NCBI GenBank assembly: GCA_040389445.1
Contig: JAZJZX010000002.1
Coordinates: forward strand, 62,001-126,000
DNA from: UBA5189 sp040389445
GTDB lineage: Bacteria; Chloroflexota; Limnocylindria; Limnocylindrales; CSP1-4
DNA length: 64,000 nucleotides
Direction: 5' to 3'
The position numbers and the translations under genes are program-made. How positions within the stretch are numbered: position 1 is the first letter of the stretch; each line of letters opens with the position of its first letter. The notes under the pieces were generated by a model. The model worked only from the letters and a program-made list of their open reading frames with translations, made no database searches and was not told where the DNA came from. Positions 52,944-62,914 of the stretch are shown piece by piece.

Positions 52944-53804
52944 GTGCGACTGATCGATTCCCATTGCCACCTCCAGGCGGATCGCTTCAAGGACGACGTC
53001 GACGACGTCCTGACCGCAGCCCAGGCCGTCGGCCTCGAGCGGATCCTCGTGCCGGGCTGGAACGTGTGGTCGTCACAGGCGGCACTGGACCTCGTGGACC
53101 AACACCCGTGGCTGGACGCGGCGGTCGGCGTGCACCCGCACGATGCCGCACGAGTCGGCGACGCGGAGTGGCAGTCGCTCGCGGCTCTGGCCAGCGATCG
53201 TCGAGTCGTGGCGATCGGGGAGTCCGGCCTCGACTACGACCGGGTGTTCTCGCCCGTCGCGGACCAGCTCGTCAACCTGCGGCGCAACCTCGCGCTGGCG
53301 CTCGAAACCGGCAAGCCGGCCATCCTGCACGTTCGATCCGCCCCGGGCCGCGACGATGCCCAGGACGCGCTCCTGGATGAGCTGCGAACCGCGGGTTTCG
53401 GGGACCAGGCGGTGCGATCCGTCTTCGCGGGGCGCCCATCGGCCGTGATCCACTCCTTCTCGGGCTCGGTTTCCTTCGCGGAAGCCGTGCTGGACCTCGG
53501 ACTGGCGATCTCGATCTCCGGGCTCGCCTTCCGGAAGGGGGAAGAGCCGACGGCAACGGTCGCGATGCTCCCGCCGTCCGCGCGCCTGCTCGTGGAGACG
53601 GATTCGCCGTTCCTCACGCCGCCCGGGGGGCCGCGCGGGCGCAACGTCCCGGCCGCGGTCGCCATCACTGCGACCTGGGTGGCGCGCCAGCGCGGCGTGG
53701 ACGACCGCCCGGAGGCCCGGGCCGCGTTCGGCGACGCGCTCGTCGATGCCTACGACGCCACCTTCCCCCGGGCGAGACGGCGCGATGGCACATCACGGGC
53801 CTGA
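52944..53804 (+). CDS. tatD: TatD family metal-dependent hydrolase (DNase)
   Basis: A 286-residue TIM-barrel metal-dependent hydrolase, related to 3'-5' DNases that act in repair and turnover. Metal-binding and active-site motifs: IDSHCHLQADRF, AVGVHPHDAARV, AIGESGLDYDRV, PAILHVRSAPG, IHSFSGSVSFA and LLVETDSPFLTPPG. GTG 52944 is chosen because the family begins within one or two residues of I-D-S-H-C-H and the preceding open frame overlaps metG without similarity. It lies just after metG, a frequently conserved pair. Confidence 0.94.
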   Translation: MRLIDSHCHLQADRFKDDVDDVLTAAQAVGLERILVPGWNVWSSQAALDLVDQHPWLDAAVGVHPHDAARVGDAEWQSLAALASDRRVVAIGESGLDYDRVFSPVADQLVNLRRNLALALETGKPAILHVRSAPGRDDAQDALLDELRTAGFGDQAVRSVFAGRPSAVIHSFSGSVSFAEAVLDLGLAISISGLAFRKGEEPTATVAMLPPSARLLVETDSPFLTPPGGPRGRNVPAAVAITATWVARQRGVDDRPEARAAFGDALVDAYDATFPRARRRDGTSRA

Positions 53805-53894
53805 CGAGCACGATAGGGAATGCATCACAACCCGATGCCAGCTTCGTCGTCCATCAGGGAGCGTTGGTTCGAGGCGCTGCCGGGAGGCCTGCCC

Positions 53895-54488
53895 ATGAAC
53901 GCCCGTCGCCGGAGTCAGTCAATCATCCCCCTGGTCGGGACGGTAGTCGCCGTTGCCGTCGTTGCGGGAGGGTGCGTAACGACCGTGTCGCCCACGTCCG
54001 TCGGCAGCGGCGGGCCAACCGCGTCGCCGGGGGACACCGGCTCCAGTGCAGCGTGTCAGGTCGTGCCCCAGAGCGGCTTGCTTCGCTCGAACACCCTGAT
54101 CGGCATGGCCCTGGGCTCGGACGGTGGGTCGGATCGAATCACATTCACGTTCGGACCCACGGCCCCTGGACCAACCGGCGGCACGGGCCGTCTCACTGCG
54201 GTCACGCCACCATTCACGCAGGCGGGCAGTGGTCTGCCGGTCGCCGTCCCCGGGTCCCGCTTCGTCGAACTGCATCTCGACGGGATGCTGATCGTGGACG
54301 AAGCCGGCAGTGAGGTCTATCAGGGCGAAACGTCGGTCAGGCCGGACATGATCGCGATCAGGGGCATCGAGGAAACCGATGCCTTCGAAGGTGTCTACAA
54401 CTTCATCATCGGGTATGACGGCAACGGGTGCGTGGGCCTGTCCGGCGATGCGGTCGCAGGCACGCTGGCCATCACGATCGGCCACTGA
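53895..54488 (+). CDS. Putative lipoprotein, unknown function
   Basis: A 197-residue exported protein. Signal peptide: MNARRRSQSIIPLVGTVVAV, then a hydrophobic run to lipobox AGGC with the cysteine near residue 28. A Ser/Thr/Gly tether follows, then a beta-rich domain with RITFTFGPTAPGPTG, RFVELHLDGMLIVDE and AFEGVYNFIIGYDGNGCVG, where a second and third cysteine may bond. The pattern of an ordered list of strands ending in a G-C-V-G turn recurs in small Chloroflexota/actinobacterial lipoproteins, but I know no function. The ATG at 53895 has GGGAGG seven nt upstream; the frame is open to 53820. Confidence 0.7.
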   Translation: MNARRRSQSIIPLVGTVVAVAVVAGGCVTTVSPTSVGSGGPTASPGDTGSSAACQVVPQSGLLRSNTLIGMALGSDGGSDRITFTFGPTAPGPTGGTGRLTAVTPPFTQAGSGLPVAVPGSRFVELHLDGMLIVDEAGSEVYQGETSVRPDMIAIRGIEETDAFEGVYNFIIGYDGNGCVGLSGDAVAGTLAITIGH

Positions 54489-54618
54489 CCGCTCGCCCGG
54501 GCCGACGGGTCTGATCCGCGGGGGACGCGTCTGGACCGCGAGGGTGGCATGCGCTCGGCCCATGAGTGGCAGGTGCCGGCACCGATGGGTACCGGATGGC
54601 CCGAACGAGTACAGGCGT

Positions 54619-54648
54619 TTGACATCCGGTCGGGGGACTGCCTACACT
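54619..54648 (+). promoter_or_regulatory. Sigma70 promoter of groESL
   Basis: A perfect TTGACA (54619-54624), 18-nt spacer and TACACT (54643-54648). The predicted start, about 54655, falls within the CIRCE operator. Confidence 0.75.
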
Positions 54649-54649
54649 G

Positions 54650-54676
54650 CTGGCACTCTCACCCCGAGAGTGCTAA
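54650..54676 (+). promoter_or_regulatory. CIRCE operator (HrcA-binding site)
   Basis: CTGGCACTC (54650-54658), nine-nt spacer and GAGTGCTAA (54668-54676) match the CIRCE consensus TTAGCACTC-N9-GAGTGCTAA with two differences in the left arm. It overlaps the groESL start site, so HrcA probably represses the operon without heat stress. Confidence 0.9.
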
Positions 54677-54856
54677 TCGGCGTGGAACATCGATCGACGG
54701 CGCGCCCCGAGAACGGGACGACGCGTCGAGACCGCACCCGTCGAGCAGCACCAACGGATCGTCAATGGAGCGCTTCCGATCACGCGCTGTGCGTGGCCGG
54801 GACACTCCACCAATTTTGAGGCCCGACGGCCGCGGCCGTCACAGGAGGTACGCACG

Positions 54857-55168
54857 TTGGCCACCGCCACTGCATCGAAGAAGCTTCGCCCGCTGGGCGA
54901 TCGCGTCGTCGTTCAACCGTCCGCCCGCGAGGAGATGACCAAGAGCGGCATCGTCCTTCCGGATACCGCCAAGGAAAAGCCCCAGGAGGGCACCATCCTG
55001 GCCGTTGGCCCGGGCCGCATCCTGGATGACGGCAAGCGCGAAGAGATGGACGTCAAGGTGGGCCAGAAGGTCCTCTACGGCAAGTACGCCGGAACCGAAT
55101 TCAAAGTGGACGGCGACGATCTCCTGATCGTCAGCCAGAAGGACATCCTCGCGATCGTCGAGGACTGA
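54857..55168 (+). CDS. groES: Co-chaperonin GroES
   Basis: A 103-residue lid of the GroEL chaperonin. Motifs: KLRPLGDRVVVQPSAREE, the mobile loop TKSGIVLPDTAKEKPQEG that contacts GroEL, AVGPGRILDDGKR, and the final VLYGKYAGTEFKVDGDD and LLIVSQKDILAIVED. It starts at TTG with AGGAGGT 7 nt upstream (54843-54849). It is first in the CIRCE-controlled operon and precedes groEL by 71 nt. Confidence 0.97.
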   Translation: MATATASKKLRPLGDRVVVQPSAREEMTKSGIVLPDTAKEKPQEGTILAVGPGRILDDGKREEMDVKVGQKVLYGKYAGTEFKVDGDDLLIVSQKDILAIVED

Positions 55169-55239
55169 CCGTGTAGCCGGCGCCTCGCCGGCCGCGAGCC
55201 AGACCCGGATCGCCACCACATCCCGGAGGGACACCCAAG

Positions 55240-56868
<1,629 letters not shown>

Positions 56869-56893
56869 GTCCAAGCTCGAACCGACCCACTGG

Positions 56894-56920
56894 ACGCCCG
56901 GGCCCTCATGGCCCGGGCGT
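56894..56920 (+). terminator. Intrinsic terminator of groESL
   Basis: ACGCCCGGGCC (56894-56904) pairs perfectly with GGCCCGGGCGT (56910-56920) around a CTCAT loop, followed by TTCGATT. It lies 25 nt after the groEL stop. Confidence 0.75.
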
Positions 56921-57311
56921 TTCGATTCCGCCTGGAAATCCCGCCCGCACGCCCGGCGCTCGTGGGGGGGCCGCGGGAGGACGGAAGACGGTCTCGCCTG
57001 CAACAACGGAAGCGGTCGGTCTCGCCAGCCGGGCCGGGGCCATCGGTCCAGGCGACCGGCCGAGGACGCTCCGCTGGTGGTGCTCGCGATCCGTGCCTGG
57101 CGTGATCAGCGTCGGCGCAACGAGGACCCGCCTCTGGGCGTCGGCTACGTCATCGGGTGCTCCCTGGCACTCTCCGAGACGGTGAACGGCCTGTGGCGGC
57201 GTGCCGGAACGTCCCGCCGGGCGCAGAATCGGGCGGAACGGTACCTTCGGTACCTTGACACCATGACGTCCGGTGGCGAGGCTGGGCGGGCAAACCACCT
57301 GGAGGAATCAC
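56921..57311 (+). other. Gene-free stretch before the lipoprotein at 57312
   Basis: No gene is supported. GGTACCTTCGGTACCTTGAC (57240-57258) is a tandem near-repeat with -10-like TACCTT hexamers that may belong to the promoter of the lipoprotein downstream. Confidence 0.3.
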
Positions 57312-58058
57312 ATGCATCGCCGCCGAGCCTTGATCGCGCCCGTCCTGCTCATGGTCGTCGCCCTCGTTGCCGCGGCCTGCGGCGCGGGTTCGGGACCGGC
57401 TCTCACCGACCCGGACGAGATCCTCACCAAGGCCGTCGCGGCCATGCAGAAGGCAAAGACCGTCCATATCGAGGCATCTGTCGAAGGAAGCCTTTCCGCG
57501 GACCTGACCGGAACCGGGCAGGCCGGCGACATGAGCCTCACCGGGACGACCCTGTCGGGCGACCTGGACATCGCAGGCAAGAATGCGCATGTCGCGGCGG
57601 CAGTTCCGGCCTTCCTGGGATTGACCGCCGACATCATCATCGTGGGCGGCGACACCTACACCAAGGTCTCGCTGTCCGGCGACAAGTATCAGAAGTCCGT
57701 GACGAGTACCACCGATCCGACGGATCCGGCCGTCGCCATCAAGGAGGTCACGGCCTTCCTCGCCAAGCCGGAGGTGTCGCCGGTAAAGAAGGACGACGCA
57801 TCGTGTGGATCGAAGTCGTGCTACCAGATCGAGATCAGCCTGTCGGCTGCCGATCTCACGACCTTGATGCCGGGCGACGCCATCGGCGACGCCACCATCG
57901 TGGCGACCATCCTGATCGAGAAGGACACCCTCTACCCCGCGTCGGCGACGCTGAACCTGAAGGGATCGACCGTCGGCGACCTGACCCTGAAGCTGACCCT
58001 GAAGGATTGGGACAAGGCCGTGACGATCAGTGCGCCACCGGCCGACCAGGTGGAGTAG
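57312..58058 (+). CDS. LppX/LprG-like lipoprotein
   Basis: A 248-residue lipoprotein. Signal peptide RRALIAPVLLMVVALVAAAC ends in a lipobox AAAC with cysteine near residue 23. The mature domain begins DEILTKAVAAMQKAKTVHIE and continues with alternating beta strands (GSLSADLTGTGQAGDMSLTG, LDIAGKNAHVAAAVPAF, ADIIIVGGDTYTKVSLSGDK). This is the half-barrel pattern of the LppX/LprAFG family, whose members carry lipids or glycolipids across the cell wall. The family assignment is by pattern only. The ATG is preceded by GGAGG. It lies alone between groESL and pcrA. A cysteine pair (SCGSKSCYQIE) could form a disulfide. Confidence 0.75.
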   Translation: MHRRRALIAPVLLMVVALVAAACGAGSGPALTDPDEILTKAVAAMQKAKTVHIEASVEGSLSADLTGTGQAGDMSLTGTTLSGDLDIAGKNAHVAAAVPAFLGLTADIIIVGGDTYTKVSLSGDKYQKSVTSTTDPTDPAVAIKEVTAFLAKPEVSPVKKDDASCGSKSCYQIEISLSAADLTTLMPGDAIGDATIVATILIEKDTLYPASATLNLKGSTVGDLTLKLTLKDWDKAVTISAPPADQVE

Positions 58059-58076
58059 CAGCGCAGGACCTCGCCC

Positions 58077-58082
58077 TACAAT
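58077..58082 (+). promoter_or_regulatory. -10 element (TACAAT) for apparently leaderless pcrA
   Basis: TACAAT, then six nt, then GTG 58089. It matches five of six -10 positions and has no Shine-Dalgarno sequence in between. Confidence 0.45.
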
Positions 58083-58088
58083 GGGGCG

Positions 58089-60857
58089 GTGAGTCCCAGA
58101 GATCCCGGATCGCGCGCCGACCGCGCCTCGAACCGCCGCTCCAACCACCTTCCGGAGGTCGCGGACGCCGGGCACGGGACCGTGTTCGGCGAGGTCCGGG
58201 ATGCCGCCGCCGACGCCGAGCCCGCCTGGCTCAGGGAGGCTGATGACGCGGCGCGCCCGGTGGACCCGTCCGCGCCCGTTGACCCCGACGCGGAACGGCG
58301 CCGGGCCGAGGCCGCAGCATCCCGAGAGCGCGAGATCGTCCAGCGGCTGAACCCGGAGCAGGCGCGGGCCGTCACCACGACGGATGGCCCGGTGCTCATC
58401 CTGGCGGGCGCCGGGTCGGGCAAGACCCGTGTGCTCGCCCACCGTGTCGCCTACCTGATCGGGGTCAAGGGCGTCCCGCCCTGGCGGATCCTCGCGGTGA
58501 CCTTCACGAATCGGGCCGCGGCCGAGTTGCGCGAGCGGATCGTCCGCCTCGTCGGCGAGGCCGGCAAGGAGGTCGAGGCCGGCACGTTCCATGCGTTGTG
58601 TGCGCGACTGCTCCGCCGCGATGGCGAGGCGATCGGCCTCGATCGCCGCTTCCTGATCTACGACACGGACGACCAGGTCGCGCTGATGAAGCAGATCCTC
58701 CGCGAGGAGGGCATGGAGGCGAAGGGGGAAACGCGGCCCCAGGCCATCCTGGGTGCGATCAGCCGAGCCAAGAACGACATGGTCGATCCGACGGAGATCC
58801 CGCCGATGCGGATCGCCACGGGCGCCCTGGTCGAGGTGGCCCGGTTGGCCCGGAAGTATCGAGACGCGCTCCGCAGGTCGAACGCCCTCGACTTCGACGA
58901 CCTCCTCCTCGAAGCCGTCCGGCTGCTCCAGGAATCGCCGGCCACCCTGAAGAAGTACCAGGAGCGCTGGCGCTACCTCCACGTGGACGAGTACCAGGAC
59001 ACCAACCGGCCGCAGTACCTCTGGATCAAGGCCCTCGCCTCGGGGCATCACAATCTCGCCGTGGTCGGCGACGACGACCAGTCGATCTACGGCTGGCGCG
59101 GCGCAGACATCCGGAACATCCTCGACTTCGAACGCGACTGGCCCGATGCGACCGTCGTCAAGCTCGAGCAGAACTACCGCTCGACCCAGCTGATCCTCGA
59201 TGCCGCCCACGCGGTGGTCTCGAAGAACGAGGCCCGGACGGACAAGAAGCTCTGGACGAAGAACGACCGCGGCCAGCTGATCGATCGGTTCGAGGCCTAC
59301 AACGAGGAAGAAGAGGCCGAGTGGATCGCTCGACACGTCGAGGAGCTGGCGGGCGCCCGTGGCTCCGCGCTGACGCGACGCGCGGATGACGGGTCCGGGA
59401 CATTCCATCTCCGCGACATCGCGGTCCTCTACCGGACCAACGCCCAGTCCCGGGCCATCGAGGAATCGTGCCTGCGCTACGGGATCCACTACCAGGTGGT
59501 GGGCGGGACCCGCTTCTACGCGCGCAAGGAGGTCAAGGACGCGCTGGCCTACCTGCGGATCCTGCGTTCGGATGCCGACTCGGTGAGCTTCGAGCGGGTG
59601 ATCAACGTCCCGGCCCGATCCATCGGGGACAGGACCATCGAGGTGATCCGGTCCGTGGTGGCGCGAGAGGACGTGCCGTACTGGATGGCCCTGGAACGCG
59701 CCGCCGAAGACGGCGTGCCCGAGCTGGCCGGCCGCGCCAAGGCGGCCATCGCCGACTTCGTGGGGCTCATTCGACGCCTGCGGACCCGCGTCGGGGCGCT
59801 GACCCTGCCCGAACTCGTCGACGAGGTGCTGGAGCGCTCGGGCTATCGCGCGATGCTCGCGGACGGCACCGAGGAGGGCGAGGAGCGCTGGGCCAACCTG
59901 CTCGAACTGCGCGAGGTCACCACCCGCTACGACGACCTGTCACCGGATGACGCCCTCGATCGACTGCTCGAGGAGACGGCCCTCGTCGCCGACCAGGATT
60001 CGTACGAGGCCGATGCCGACAAGCTCTCCTTGATCACGATGCACGCTGCCAAGGGCCTCGAATTCCCGGTCGTGTTCATCGCCGGGATGGAGGAGGGCCT
60101 GTTCCCGACGAACCGGGCGATCGAGGCGGAATCGGGCTTCAACCCGAATCCCGCGCCGATGGAGGAGGAGCGGCGGCTCGCGTACGTCGGCATCACCCGC
60201 GCCAAGGAGCGCCTGTATCTGTCTCATGCCTGGCAGCGGGTCACGCGCCGCGGTCCCGGGGGCTGGATGGCCGAGCCATCGCGGTTCCTCATGGAGATCC
60301 CCGCCGAGCTGATGTCGGGTCCTCGGCTGACGCGAGCCGCCGGCGACGCCGACGCGGACGCCACGGACGATCTCGGCATGGTCTTCGGGCGCCGCGCGAC
60401 GCGGTTCGGAACGCCGATTCGTGGCGGCGGAGGTGCGTTTCGGGAGGGGAGCGGTCGTCCGGGTGGGCCGCGGGCCGGCGAGGCCTTCAGGCCAACCCGG
60501 GACCTGGCGGCCAAACGCGAGGCATTCGCGGGCGGGGCGAAGTCGGGCACGTTCGGGCGGCGGGTCGAGGCCTGGGACGACGCCGACAACGTGGACGAAT
60601 CGCCGGTCGACCAGACGGCGGGGCATGCCTTTGGCCGCCGGTCCGCGCCTGCGGTTCGTGAGCCGCGTCCCGTCATCCCGGGAGAGCGCCGCTATCGTGA
60701 TGGCGATCGGATCCGCCACGCGCGCTGGGGCGACGGCATCGTGGTCACCTCGAAGCTGACCCGCACGGACGAGGAGGTGACGGTGGCGTTTCGCGATCCG
60801 CAGGTCGGGCGCAAGACGGTCCTGGCATCGCTCGCAGGCCTGGATCTACTCGGCTGA
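58089..60857 (+). CDS. pcrA: ATP-dependent DNA helicase PcrA/UvrD
   Basis: A 922-residue superfamily 1 helicase unwinding 3'-5' in repair and replication restart. Motifs: I LAGAGSGKTRVLAHRVAYL (about residue 103), Ia VTFTNRAAAELRERI, II VDEYQDTNRPQY, III VVGDDDQSIYGWRGAD, IV VKLEQNYRSTQLI, V ITMHAAKGLEFPVVFIAG and VI RRLAYVGITRAKERLYL. An N-terminal extension of about 80 charged residues and a long low-complexity C-terminal region (about 740-860) precede the final domain DRIRHARWGDGIVVTSKLTR, the RNA-polymerase-binding module of PcrA. The GTG follows a TACAAT box by six nt. Confidence 0.96.
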   Translation: MSPRDPGSRADRASNRRSNHLPEVADAGHGTVFGEVRDAAADAEPAWLREADDAARPVDPSAPVDPDAERRRAEAAASREREIVQRLNPEQARAVTTTDGPVLILAGAGSGKTRVLAHRVAYLIGVKGVPPWRILAVTFTNRAAAELRERIVRLVGEAGKEVEAGTFHALCARLLRRDGEAIGLDRRFLIYDTDDQVALMKQILREEGMEAKGETRPQAILGAISRAKNDMVDPTEIPPMRIATGALVEVARLARKYRDALRRSNALDFDDLLLEAVRLLQESPATLKKYQERWRYLHVDEYQDTNRPQYLWIKALASGHHNLAVVGDDDQSIYGWRGADIRNILDFERDWPDATVVKLEQNYRSTQLILDAAHAVVSKNEARTDKKLWTKNDRGQLIDRFEAYNEEEEAEWIARHVEELAGARGSALTRRADDGSGTFHLRDIAVLYRTNAQSRAIEESCLRYGIHYQVVGGTRFYARKEVKDALAYLRILRSDADSVSFERVINVPARSIGDRTIEVIRSVVAREDVPYWMALERAAEDGVPELAGRAKAAIADFVGLIRRLRTRVGALTLPELVDEVLERSGYRAMLADGTEEGEERWANLLELREVTTRYDDLSPDDALDRLLEETALVADQDSYEADADKLSLITMHAAKGLEFPVVFIAGMEEGLFPTNRAIEAESGFNPNPAPMEEERRLAYVGITRAKERLYLSHAWQRVTRRGPGGWMAEPSRFLMEIPAELMSGPRLTRAAGDADADATDDLGMVFGRRATRFGTPIRGGGGAFREGSGRPGGPRAGEAFRPTRDLAAKREAFAGGAKSGTFGRRVEAWDDADNVDESPVDQTAGHAFGRRSAPAVREPRPVIPGERRYRDGDRIRHARWGDGIVVTSKLTRTDEEVTVAFRDPQVGRKTVLASLAGLDLLG

Positions 60858-60862
60858 CTGTG

Positions 60863-60912
60863 GTGATGATGTGATGATGTGATGCAGCATAGTGTGATGC
60901 TATGATGCAGTC
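60863..60912 (+). repeat. GTGATGAT repeats and inverted repeats upstream of vapBC
   Basis: Short GTGATGAT direct repeats (60863-60884) run into AGCATAGTGTGATGCT (60887-60902, arms AGCAT/ATGCT) and a -10 TATGAT (60901-60906). The -10 lies 6 nt before the vapB ATG. The nested repeats look like an operator for autorepression by the antitoxin complex. The AT-richer sequence contrasts with the flanks. Confidence 0.5.
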
Positions 60913-61167
60913 ATGAGGACGACCGTCACGCTCGATCCCGACAGCGACGCCATCGTCCGGAGGCTCATGCGCGAACGGAGGCTGACGTTCAAGCAGGCGC
61001 TGAACGCTGCGATCCGCGCCGGGATCAACGCCGGGCAAGGCAAGGCTGTCTCCTACACCCGCACCAAGAACATGGGCGCCCCCAAGGTTCCGCTCGACAA
61101 GGCGCTCCAACTCGCGGGCTGGCTCGAGGACGAGGAGATCATCCGGAAGCTCGCGCTCGGCAAGTAG
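60913..61167 (+). CDS. vapB: VapB-like ribbon-helix-helix antitoxin
   Basis: An 84-residue antitoxin. The N-terminal RTTVTLDPDSDAIVRRLMRE is the beta strand and first helix of a ribbon-helix-helix DNA-binding domain, followed by LTFKQALNAAIRAGINAG. The C-terminal half (NMGAPKVPLDKALQLAGWLE) is the part that usually wraps the toxin. It starts at ATG 6 nt after TATGAT (leaderless). The toxin gene follows 6 nt after its stop. Confidence 0.88.
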   Translation: MRTTVTLDPDSDAIVRRLMRERRLTFKQALNAAIRAGINAGQGKAVSYTRTKNMGAPKVPLDKALQLAGWLEDEEIIRKLALGK

Positions 61168-61173
61168 CGATCA

Positions 61174-61602
61174 TTGCAGCTCGTCGACGCGAACATCCTC
61201 ATCTACGCGGTCAACGCGGACGCGCCGAACCACGCCGTTTGCCGACGATGGCTCGACGCCGCGCTCGGAGCGAATGACCCGGTCGGGTTCGCATGGATCG
61301 CTCTCCTCGCGTTCCTGCGCGTGGTCACGAACCCGACGGTGCTCGCCGAGCCGTGGTCGGTCCACGAAGCGACGGACCAGGTCCGGACCTGGTTGACGGC
61401 ACCGGCCGCGGTCGTGGTCGAGCCGACGGCACGCCACGCGGATGTACTCGCGGGACTGCTGTCGGGGGTCGGGACGGCAGGCAACCTCGTGAGCGATGCC
61501 CATCTGGCGGCGCTGGCGACGGAGCACCTCGCCACCGTCGTCACGTTCGACCTGGACTTTGCCCGCTTCCCCGGCGTGCGGTCCACGCAGCCGGCCGCAT
61601 GA
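61174..61602 (+). CDS. vapC: VapC-like PIN-domain toxin (ribonuclease)
   Basis: A 142-residue PIN domain. MQLVDANILIYAVNADAPNH holds the first acidic residue (D5); WIALLAFLRVVTNPTV is the second conserved helix, where the usual Glu is Ala as in some VapC groups; GNLVSDAHLAALATEH and VVTFDLDFARFPGV supply the further acidic residues. It cleaves RNA when free of its antitoxin. The TTG start has no good ribosome site, so it probably depends on coupling with vapB. The stop codon overlaps the next gene (ATGATG). Confidence 0.9.
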   Translation: MQLVDANILIYAVNADAPNHAVCRRWLDAALGANDPVGFAWIALLAFLRVVTNPTVLAEPWSVHEATDQVRTWLTAPAAVVVEPTARHADVLAGLLSGVGTAGNLVSDAHLAALATEHLATVVTFDLDFARFPGVRSTQPAA

Positions 61603-62723
61603 TGTCGGCCCTCCTCGGCCCGGACGAACTCGCCGCGATCGTCAACCTGCACGAGTTCGAGGCGCCTGCGCGCGCCCGGATGACCGTCCCGAGCTTCGAC
61701 TATGTTGCGGGGGGCTCGTGGGACGAGATCACGCTCGCCGAGAATGAAGCCGCCTGGCGGGAGTACCGGTTCGCCTATCGGGTCCTGACCGACATTCGGT
61801 CGGTGGACGTGTCCGGCTCGTTCCTCGGGCGGCCGAGCGCACTCCCGGTCGCCATCGCACCGATGGCCGTCCAGGCGATGGCGCATCCGGATGCCGAGGC
61901 GGCGATGGCTCGGGCCGCGGCAGCCGCGGGGATCCCGATGATCCTGTCCACGTCGGCATCCATGACGCCGGAAGCGGTGGCGGAGGGGGCGCCCGGCATG
62001 GACGGGATGTTCCAGCTGTACCTCGTCGGTGATCTCGGGTACACGCAATCCCTCGTCGAGCGCGCGGCGGCTGCGGGATACCAGGCGATCGTCCTGACCG
62101 TCGACCTGCCGGTTCTCGGGTACCGCGAACGGGATCGGCGATCCGGGTTCGAGTTGCCATCGATGCCGAACGTTCAGGCGGCCGCAGGGGCCAACCGGGG
62201 CCGCTATGGCGGCCTCGACGACCAGCGGGCGATGGGCCTGACCTGGGGCGATCTGGCCGCCATCCGATCGTGGAGTTCCTTGCCGCTGGTGCTGAAGGGG
62301 ATCGTGGCGCCCGACGACGCGCGGCTGGCCGTTGAGCACGGCATCAACGCGATCATCGTCAGCAACCACGGCGCACGCCAGCTCGATCGCTCCCTGGCGA
62401 CAGCTGATGCGCTCGAGGCGGTCGTTGAGGCCGTGGCGGGACACGCCGAAGTCTGGGTCGACGGCGGCATCCGGCGAGGCCTGGACGTGGCCGTCGCCAT
62501 CGCGCTCGGCGCCTCGGGCGTCCTCGTTGGGCGCCCGTTCTACTGGGCGCTCGCTGCGGGCGGCCAGGCCGGCGTCGAGCGCGCGATTGTGATCCTGCGA
62601 GAGGAGCTCGCGCTCGCGCTCCCACTCCTCGGCTGCGCCGCAGTCGCCGAGCTGAGCCGCGATGTCATCCGCAAGCAGCGCGCTGTGCCGGATCCCTGGC
62701 TCGGGCCTTCGGACAAACAGTGA
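61599..62723 (+). CDS. FMN-dependent alpha-hydroxy-acid dehydrogenase/oxidase (LldD/lactate-oxidase family)
   Basis: A 374-residue TIM-barrel flavoprotein that oxidises L-lactate or a related alpha-hydroxy acid. Sequence marks: RARMTVPSFDYVAGGSWDE (FMN-binding N-terminal part), PVAIAPMAVQAMAHPDAEAA, MILSTSASMTPEAVAEGAPG, QLYLVGDLGYTQSLVERAAA and VKGIVAPDDA-like LVLKGIVAPDDARLAV. The active-site block SNHGARQLDRSLATADALEA contains the catalytic His and Arg. The C-terminal loop VDGGIRRGLDVAVAIALGA and GRPFYWALAAGGQAGVERAI binds the phosphate. It starts at ATG 61599, overlapping the VapC stop, or at ATG 61602. Confidence 0.94.
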   Translation: MMSALLGPDELAAIVNLHEFEAPARARMTVPSFDYVAGGSWDEITLAENEAAWREYRFAYRVLTDIRSVDVSGSFLGRPSALPVAIAPMAVQAMAHPDAEAAMARAAAAAGIPMILSTSASMTPEAVAEGAPGMDGMFQLYLVGDLGYTQSLVERAAAAGYQAIVLTVDLPVLGYRERDRRSGFELPSMPNVQAAAGANRGRYGGLDDQRAMGLTWGDLAAIRSWSSLPLVLKGIVAPDDARLAVEHGINAIIVSNHGARQLDRSLATADALEAVVEAVAGHAEVWVDGGIRRGLDVAVAIALGASGVLVGRPFYWALAAGGQAGVERAIVILREELALALPLLGCAAVAELSRDVIRKQRAVPDPWLGPSDKQ

Positions 62724-62914
62724 CGTTCGGCCCAAGGGCGAGCTGCGAGACGCGGCATCCGAGGTTGTTGTCGCGTTCGAGCCGAGGTCAGCCGAGTCGG
62801 GTGATCTGATGGAACTCCATCCGCCAGCGTTCGTGCTCGCGGCGCCAGACCGAGGACCGGAGGTGCTCAACGAGGTCGCTGCCGGCCGTCATCGGACGAC
62901 AGGACAGGTACGCG

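Noticed and set aside
60863..60912. CRISPR-like or microsatellite array
   Set aside because: Repeat units are only 7-8 nt with no spacers; an operator for vapBC is simpler.
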